Below are positions 5,835 through 9,999 of a stretch of 9,999 nucleotides of DNA, piece by piece. The notes under the pieces were generated by a model, which did not search any database, was not told the origin of the DNA, and saw only the letters and a list, made by a program, of their open reading frames with translations. Both the position numbers and the translations under genes were made by a program. Origin of the DNA: Methanobacteriota archaeon (GTDB lineage Archaea; Altiarchaeota; Altiarchaeia; IMC4; QMZM01); contig JAKFXM010000078.1 in assembly GCA_021731385.1 (NCBI GenBank), positions 1 through 9,999 of the forward strand, read 5' to 3'. The stretch's first letter is position 1, and every line of letters starts with the position of its first letter.

Positions 5835-7112
5835 ATGTTATCAATCGAGGACATGGAGCGGTTTAATCCGTGGTGGAGAACAGGAAGCGTAAAAGCCGAA
5901 TGGCTCAAGGAATACAAGAGAAAGCCGTATTTTGAAGTTGAAAAGTATGTTGAAAAAAGGCAGATCTTACTCATTTGGGGCCTGAGGCGGGTGGGAAAAA
6001 CCACCTTGCTCTATCAGATAATTTCGGACATCCTGAAAAAAGCGGACAAGAAAAATGTATTTTATTTCTCGTTTGATGAAATAGCGTTTGACATAAAGGA
6101 TGTCCTTGAAGGGTACCAGAAGTTCATCTTAAACAAAACATTCGAGGGAACCAGGGAACGCATATACTTATTCCTTGACGAAATCCAGAAGGTAAGCGAC
6201 TGGGAAAATAAGCTGAAAACATACTACGACCTTTACCCAAATGTCAAGTTCTTCATTTCCGGTTCTGCGTCGGTGGCTTTGAGAAAACGGTCAAAGGAGA
6301 GCATTGCCGGCAGGATTCTGGACTTCCTTGTCCGGCCGCTGCCGTTAGAAGAATTCCTTGAAATGAACGGCCACGATTTGAGGAAGATAAAAGAAAACCC
6401 TGATTTATGGAAAAGGGAAATTATTCCTCTTTTTTATCGTTATATCAAATACGGGATGTTCCCCGAGCTTACTGCCGTAGAAGACGAGGAGTTTGCAAGA
6501 AAATACATCCTGAACAACGTCATAGACAGGATAATATACAAGGACCTGCCGGAAGAATTCGAGATAAAGGATGTCGAGCTTCTTAAAACGCTGGTTTACA
6601 TCTTGGGAAAGAATCCTGGCATGATTGTAAATTATAAGGCAATTGCAAATGACCTTGGGCGCGACCAGCGTACAGTTGCAAACTATTTTGAGTACCTTGA
6701 GTTCGGGCTTCTTGTCAAATTCGTTTTCAATTATAGGGGGAGCCCGTTGGCGAGCGCAAGAAAGCTGAAAAAGGCGTATTTTTCAACGCCGAATATTGCA
6801 TTTGCATTCAATCAGAATATTGAACGGGTTTTGCCCGCCATGCTCGAAAATCTCGTGGCATCCGAAACCGATGCACGATTTTTTTACAGAAACGGTTTTG
6901 AGGTCGACTTCATAATCGCAGAGAACGGGAAATTGGACGCAATAGAAGTCAAGAAAACGGAAAAGGACGTGAAGCAAATAAAAAAGCTTAAAGAAAAATT
7001 TGCAGGAAAAGTCAGGAAAGCGATAATCGTGGATATGGAAAAAGAAGGGGAAACTAACGATGTAGCAATCATTCCTGCGTGGAAATTCCTTTTAGGGCTC
7101 GGAGGCAAATAA
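5835..7112 (+). CDS. ATPase 2: AAA_14/DUF4143 family (COG1373)
   Basis: 425 residues. Walker A is GLRRVGKTT (49-57, Lys55); Walker B is IYLFLDEIQ with D115 E116; the sensor strand is FFISGSASV. Family motifs RPLPLEEFLEM, YIKYGMFPEL and VIDRIIYKDLPEEFEI follow. A winged-helix segment (NYKAIANDLGRDQRTVANYF) comes next, then LENLVASE. The C-terminal PD-(D/E)XK-like set is complete: FEVDFII (D358) and AIEVKK (E371, K373), so a nuclease-fold active site may be retained. It has an N-terminal extension rich in aromatic and charged residues (WWRTGSVKAEWLKEY). It is clearly divergent from ATPases 1, 3 and 4, so it is not a recent duplicate. Monocistronic by its own promoter; TTCTTTT at 7118-7124 may help termination. 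Substrate and biological role are unknown. Confidence 0.92.
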   Translation: MLSIEDMERFNPWWRTGSVKAEWLKEYKRKPYFEVEKYVEKRQILLIWGLRRVGKTTLLYQIISDILKKADKKNVFYFSFDEIAFDIKDVLEGYQKFILNKTFEGTRERIYLFLDEIQKVSDWENKLKTYYDLYPNVKFFISGSASVALRKRSKESIAGRILDFLVRPLPLEEFLEMNGHDLRKIKENPDLWKREIIPLFYRYIKYGMFPELTAVEDEEFARKYILNNVIDRIIYKDLPEEFEIKDVELLKTLVYILGKNPGMIVNYKAIANDLGRDQRTVANYFEYLEFGLLVKFVFNYRGSPLASARKLKKAYFSTPNIAFAFNQNIERVLPAMLENLVASETDARFFYRNGFEVDFIIAENGKLDAIEVKKTEKDVKQIKKLKEKFAGKVRKAIIVDMEKEGETNDVAIIPAWKFLLGLGGK

Positions 7113-7292
7113 TAACATTCTTTTGTATAATGCAAGGAGGCAATCAAGCGGCAGCGCCGGCATGTACTCCGGAAGCAAGAAATCAGAGGATATTTCACAA
7201 AAAGATAATCCCCCTTGCCTTGAGGAAAAATAATGAATTCATCAATATTTCTCTGTCATAGAATTTCATGGCAGCATCGACGGATAAGGGAT
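7113..7292. other. Spacer with possible decayed surface-gene sequence, no firm gene
   Basis: Short frames are open in all three plus phases (one reads SSGSAGMYSGSKKSEDIS, another GGNQAAAPACTPEARNQR), but none has a convincing start or family resemblance. GGAGG at 7136-7140 is not followed by a well-placed start. At 7261-7275 the codons read EFHGSI, which resembles the FTGS(V/L) that precedes the tail in the surface gene and the 5474 remnant. A one-base frame change would then join it to GTIYYEVV, so part of this spacer is probably a degenerate surface-gene end. Confidence 0.4.
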
Positions 7293-7373
7293 GGAACAAT
7301 CTATTATGAAGTTGTATAAAAGTCGGGAAATGATTTTTATGGGAATTCCCACCAGTTGCATCAAGAACTGACC
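7293..7373 (+). repeat. Surface-gene 3'-end repeat, copy 2 (uninterrupted site)
   Basis: It starts with GTIYYEVV-TAA (7293-7319), a remnant of the surface-gene end, and continues with the same post-stop segment as 2941-2993, including a perfect TGGGAATTCCCA palindrome (7340-7351). Here CCACCAGTTGCAT (7349-7361) passes directly into ATCAAGAACTGACC (7360-7373), the sequence found beyond the MNT/HEPN cassette at 3902. It is therefore the counterpart of that locus without the cassette. Confidence 0.75.
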
Positions 7374-7378
7374 TACAG

Positions 7379-7443
7379 ATACCAACCACTACAATCTCAA
7401 CTACAACCCCACTCACATCCACATTCGCCTGCGGAATTTGGCA
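7379..7443 (+). pseudogene. Thr-rich linker remnant of a surface-protein gene
   Basis: In frame from 7379: IPTTTISTTTPLTSTFACGI followed by W. This has the same composition and ACN codon use as the linkers in the 5' surface gene and leads into what looks like the first residues of a next domain (FACGIW, like the PPCGGT or LPCTLS that follow other linkers). At 7444 it runs into the stop codon of ATPase 3 on the opposite strand. It looks like a surface gene cut off when the ATPase gene arrived. Confidence 0.6.
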
Positions 7444-8613
7444 TTATCCTATCAACTGCCTCATTTCAAGCGCATTCGTAAACATTACTTTGCAGCCATC
7501 CACTTTCATCTCACCTTTCTCTCCTTTGTATGTTACAACAAGCGCGGTTTTTGGCTTGTAAGTTTCTATGAAAGAGCGCATGCTCCTCTCTATCCTGCCG
7601 ACTTGGGCGTTCAGCTTAACTTCTATCGGAATTATGGCGTTGTCTCTCTCAACAATAAAATCAACTTCTGCCTTTGATTTGGTTCTCCAGTACTTTGGCA
7701 TAAATCCCAATTTTATCAATTCCGAAAGGACATAATTTTCAAACAGATTCCCATCCGGCTCAGCACCAAACGTTTTTGCTACAATATCTCTTAAGCCCGT
7801 ATCAAGGAAATATATCTTTGGCTGTTTTATAATCTCCTTTGTCTTGTTTGTATAGAACGGCGGCACTCGCACGATAATATAACTTTTTTCCATTGCGTCA
7901 AGGTATTTTTTGATTGTCTGGAACGAGATTTTTATGTCCCGCGAGATATTTTCGTAGGAAACCATGCCTCCGATATTTAGCGACAGGTATTTTGCAAATT
8001 CCTCAAGAGCCCTTATATCCTCGATTGAGAATGTTCTCGCTACGTCTTTTAGAATCATTGTATCATACAGGTCTTTTAGAATAATTTCCTTTGCTTCGGG
8101 ATCTTCTGCCAGCACAACCTTGGGATATCCTCCGTATATCGCATGTTCCCAGATGTTTCGCTCAAGAATGGCCGGTGTTACTTCTTTCTGTCCCCGGGAT
8201 GTCAGAAATTCACGGAGCGAAAACGGGTATAACCTAAGAATGGAAACCCTTCCGACAAGGTAGGATAATATTTCCTTTCCCAGAATAATCTCTGAGGATG
8301 AAGTTATCCATATCTTTTTGCCGGTATCTGCGAGATATTTGAGTTTTCTTCCTGCATCTTCGCAATATTGCACCTCATCCAGTACTGTGATTTCATATCC
8401 CTCTGCATATTGCTTTTCAAATTTCTTTATATCCTCAAAAAGTGCCCGTGCATCAGGATCGTCAAACAGCACGTATGAGCAGCGCGCCTGTTTCATCTGC
8501 TCTTTCAGAAAAGTTGTTTTTCCTGCCTGGCGTGCGCCTACGATTGCTATCAGGTTATATATGCTTTGCACTTTCCTGAATTTCTCGGTAATTTCGCGCT
8601 CAATATATGGCAT
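7444..8613 (-). CDS. ATPase 3: AAA_14/DUF4143 family (COG1373), minus strand
   Basis: 389 residues, read leftward. Walker A is GARQAGKTT (26-34, Lys32); Walker B is ITVLDEVQY with D78 E79; the sensor strand is IWITSSSEIIL. Motifs LRLYPFSLREFL, EHAIYGGYPKVV and LYDTMILKDVARTF follow. Next are the winged helix (VSYENISRDIKISFQTIKKY), PKIYFLDTGLRDIV and LFENYVLSEL. The C-terminal nuclease-fold residues are complete: AEVDFIV (D318) and PIEVK (E331, K333). It lacks the N-terminal extension of ATPase 2 and is the shortest of the complete copies. It is the only gene of the set on this strand and is convergent with ATPase 2. No terminator is apparent; the gene stops against surface-gene debris. As for the other copies, DNA binding is expected, but the target is unknown. 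Confidence 0.92.
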   Translation of the reverse strand: MPYIEREITEKFRKVQSIYNLIAIVGARQAGKTTFLKEQMKQARCSYVLFDDPDARALFEDIKKFEKQYAEGYEITVLDEVQYCEDAGRKLKYLADTGKKIWITSSSEIILGKEILSYLVGRVSILRLYPFSLREFLTSRGQKEVTPAILERNIWEHAIYGGYPKVVLAEDPEAKEIILKDLYDTMILKDVARTFSIEDIRALEEFAKYLSLNIGGMVSYENISRDIKISFQTIKKYLDAMEKSYIIVRVPPFYTNKTKEIIKQPKIYFLDTGLRDIVAKTFGAEPDGNLFENYVLSELIKLGFMPKYWRTKSKAEVDFIVERDNAIIPIEVKLNAQVGRIERSMRSFIETYKPKTALVVTYKGEKGEMKVDGCKVMFTNALEMRQLIG

Positions 8614-8685
8614 AATTATTTATTGCATGCGCCAGTATATAAACCTTACTAATGTTGACATTAAGCTTATTTTTAATCATACTAA
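8614..8685 (-). promoter_or_regulatory. Archaeal promoter of ATPase 3 with upstream palindrome
   Basis: On the minus strand, TTTATATAC (plus 8635-8643) is the TATA box, centred about 26 bases before the ATG at 8613, implying a leaderless transcript. Directly upstream is the perfect palindrome TAATGT-TG-ACATTA (8650-8663). A looser pair, TTAGTATGATT and TTAGTAAGGTT on the minus strand (plus 8675-8685 and 8642-8652), has nine of 11 matching bases with a period of 33. The stretch 8664-8737 is strongly A/T-rich and holds no gene. Confidence 0.65.
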
Positions 8686-8741
8686 AATTAAATTATTATT
8701 ATGTTTTACGATATTAGCCACAATCCAGCACCCCCCATCGC

Positions 8742-8827
8742 ATCATCGTAACGGGACCCGGACAACGGTAGATAAGCCATTGATGTTCCTTCACCGCCCT
8801 CTCCAGAGACACTTAAGCCGAAAGCCC
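8742..8827. repeat. 57-bp dispersed repeat, copy 3 (long form)
   Basis: The core 8742-8797 equals the other copies except for loss of one base (GGAGACC becomes GGGACC), and the extension to 8827 matches copy 2 with one difference. It lies between the divergent ATPase 3 (128 bases from its ATG) and ATPase 4 (352 bases). All copies have the same orientation in the window, so copy 3 faces away from ATPase 3 and toward ATPase 4, as copies 1 and 2 face their ATPase genes. Confidence 0.85.
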
Positions 8828-9105
8828 TCATCGTCGAAGCAACTAAGCCCGACATAATCTTTATACAAAGCCGTTGCCTTTCCGTTGTTTTTCTCACAAG
8901 AACCTACTTTATCAAATTTCCTTTCCCGCCTCCCCTGTTCGCCTCCAAACCCGCCCAAAACCTCCTTCACCGCCCTTGTGCCCGCCGCCAGAAAGCAGTC
9001 ATATTTCACCTTCTCCCGCCGAAATGAAACATATTTTACCTTTTCATTTCCAAAAGCCGTCAGCCGGATTGTGTGCGAAAATCTTGCAACAACACCTTTA
9101 TAACA
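8791..9105 (-). other. 105-codon open frame, possible decayed gene
   Basis: The minus strand is open from 9105 to TGA at 8791, with only a GTG (9009) as an internal possible start. The conceptual product includes NEKVKYVSFRREKVKYDCFL, then AAGTRAVKEVLGGFGGEQG and KATALYKDYVGLSCFDDEGF, and its codons look protein-like, but I recognise no family. Its end runs into the dispersed repeat; with a one-base shift it would continue into LERAVKEHQWLIYRCPG, the peptide read from the repeat. It may be the body of the gene of which the repeat is the 3' end, or chance. The plus strand here is pyrimidine-rich (8910-8995) and I see no plus-strand gene. Confidence 0.3.
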
Positions 9106-9109
9106 TCAG

Positions 9110-9179
9110 TCGGTAGCTTTATGCTAAAACTTATCGATACATCGGTAGCTTTAAATAGACACTTTTCCTAAAAGATATC
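9110..9179 (+). promoter_or_regulatory. Archaeal promoter of ATPase 4 with paired direct repeat
   Basis: TTTAAATA at 9150-9157 is centred 26 bases before ATG 9180, so the transcript should be leaderless. The 12-base perfect direct repeat TCGGTAGCTTTA occurs at 9110-9121 and 9142-9153, a period of exactly 32 bases as in the ATPase 1 promoter, although the repeat sequence is different. The downstream copy overlaps the TATA box. The palindrome TATCGATA (9132-9139) lies between them. Candidate operator pair. Confidence 0.75.
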
Positions 9180-9999
9180 ATGAAAAGCTCTGAAATCATG
9201 GAGATATTGCTGGACTGGAATTTCTGGAAGAAAGATATTGACACAGGCATTGAAAGGAGGCTGCTTGCAGAAAGCATAAAACGGCTTTCTGGGATGAAAG
9301 AAATAGTTGTTGTTTCCGGCGCGAGAAGGAGCGGCAAGTCCACCCTGCTTCAGCAGTTCTGTAAATCTTTGATGGAAGGAGGCGTGAGAAAGGAAGACAT
9401 TCTTATAGTTAATCTTGAGGACCCCCGCTTCAGGGACCTTGACATTGAAACGCTGAACAAGATTTATGAAACATATCAGACTGAAATGGATCCAAAAAAG
9501 GGACATTATGTTATTCTTGATGAGGTTCAGGTTGTTCAGCAATGGGAAAAGTTTGCGAGATATCTGCATGAAAGCAAGAAAGCGCATGTCTTTCTGACAG
9601 GCTCAAGTTCAAAGCTGCTAAGCTCGGAATATTCAACGGTTTTGGCGGGAAGGCATGTTGATATGGAGGTCTATCCGCTTTCTTTCCGGGAGTTTCTGAA
9701 ATTCAGGGGCGTTGAGATAAAGGAAAAAATCGAGATTATTTCAAAGCGCCATGAAATCAAACGGCGGGTTTCAGAATATCTGAAGTGGGGGGGCTTTCCG
9801 AAGTCAACCCTTTTGCAAAGCGAACAGGATAAAAAAGAGCTTCTTGGAATTTATTTCAGGGATATTCTGATAAAAGATATAGCGATGAGGCATAGGATAA
9901 AGAATATTGTAAAACTGGAAGAACTGGCAAAATATTATTTATCAAATATTTCCTCATTGCAATCGTTCAATAAAATCAAAAATATGTTGAACCTGAGTA
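9180..9999 (+). CDS. ATPase 4: AAA_14/DUF4143 family (COG1373), 3'-truncated by window edge
   Basis: 273 residues are visible; the gene runs off the right edge. Walker A is GARRSGKST (47-55, Lys53); Walker B is YVILDEVQ with D114 E115; sensor strand VFLTGSSSKLL. The family motifs VYPLSFREFLKFRGVEI, EYLKWGGFPKS and IYFRDILIKDIAM follow, and the winged-helix region begins near the edge. It is closest to ATPase 1: NLEDPRFRD against NLEDSRIKD and YPLSFREFLKFRG against YPLSFKEFLQFKG. Unlike ATPase 1, it keeps the canonical GSSS sensor motif. The C-terminal DUF4143 part is not in the window, so its nuclease-like residues cannot be judged. Start chosen from TATA spacing. Confidence 0.9.
   Translation, partial: MKSSEIMEILLDWNFWKKDIDTGIERRLLAESIKRLSGMKEIVVVSGARRSGKSTLLQQFCKSLMEGGVRKEDILIVNLEDPRFRDLDIETLNKIYETYQTEMDPKKGHYVILDEVQVVQQWEKFARYLHESKKAHVFLTGSSSKLLSSEYSTVLAGRHVDMEVYPLSFREFLKFRGVEIKEKIEIISKRHEIKRRVSEYLKWGGFPKSTLLQSEQDKKELLGIYFRDILIKDIAMRHRIKNIVKLEELAKYYLSNISSLQSFNKIKNMLNLS

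Noticed and set aside
3996..8827. The 57-bp repeats as a CRISPR array
   Set aside because: Three copies spaced 1.6-3.1 kb apart with whole genes between them; no regular spacers and no cas genes.
3957..8827. The 57-bp repeats as tRNA or a known structural RNA
   Set aside because: I could not fold a cloverleaf or a long stable stem, and the sequence matches no rRNA or other RNA I recognise; only short arms such as TCTC/GAGA are present.
7438..8857. Plus-strand ORFs opposite ATPase 3
   Set aside because: They lie opposite a complete AAA_14/DUF4143 gene with its own promoter and lack any domain signature.
8874..9116. Plus-strand Pro/Ser-rich ORFs before ATPase 4
   Set aside because: Composition follows from the C-rich strand; no start signal or recognisable motif.
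1..9999. Transposase or integrase gene
   Set aside because: No frame shows a DDE, tyrosine-recombinase or serine-recombinase signature, so any mobility must be supplied from elsewhere or be recombinational.

Overview
The window looks archaeal. Each of the four ATPase genes has an A/T-rich TATA-type box (TTTATATA or TTTAAATA) centred about 26 bases before its ATG and no Shine-Dalgarno sequence, which is the layout of leaderless archaeal transcripts. The gene families also fit an accessory region of an archaeon, possibly DPANN or an uncultivated euryarchaeal lineage: FISUMP-type surface proteins with Thr-rich linkers, AAA_14/DUF4143 ATPases and an MNT/HEPN pair. Lineage cannot be fixed from this sequence.

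Layout. Bases 1-2941 are the C-terminal 979 residues of a large mosaic surface protein: FISUMP domain, Thr linker, fibronectin type III, second FISUMP, Thr linker, Cys-containing beta domain, Thr linker, and a Gly-rich beta-helix-like tail ending GTIYY. Bases 2992-3913 hold a small cassette: a minimal nucleotidyltransferase (MNT), a HEPN partner broken by an in-frame TAA, and a 51-residue ORF. From 4146 to the right edge lie four ATPase genes of the COG1373 type (AAA_14 P-loop, winged helix, DUF4143/PD-(D/E)XK-like C-terminus). Three are on the plus strand (4146-5408, 5835-7112, 9180 to the edge) and one is on the minus strand (8613-7444).

The spacers are not ordinary intergenic DNA. They contain (i) decayed 3' ends of surface-protein genes, at 5404-5575, 7293-7319 and 7379-7443, including the same GTIYYEVV-stop tail seen in altered form at the end of the intact gene; (ii) three nearly identical copies of a 57-bp repeat (3996-4052, 5622-5678, 8742-8797), each within about 90-380 bp of an ATPase start; and (iii) a 70-bp segment after the surface-gene stop, present at 2924-2993 and 7293-7361. 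The 7293 copy runs straight into the sequence that lies on the far side of the MNT/HEPN cassette, so the two loci look like an occupied site and an empty site.

Interpretation (inference): this is a recombination-prone accessory locus. Divergent ATPase genes and a toxin-antitoxin-like cassette have been placed, under their own promoters, between recurring fragments of surface-protein genes and a short dispersed repeat. The ATPase promoters carry individual pairs of repeated or inverted sequences around the TATA box. In ATPases 1 and 4, the two most similar proteins, the pairs are exactly 32 bp apart but differ in sequence, which suggests gene-specific autoregulation.
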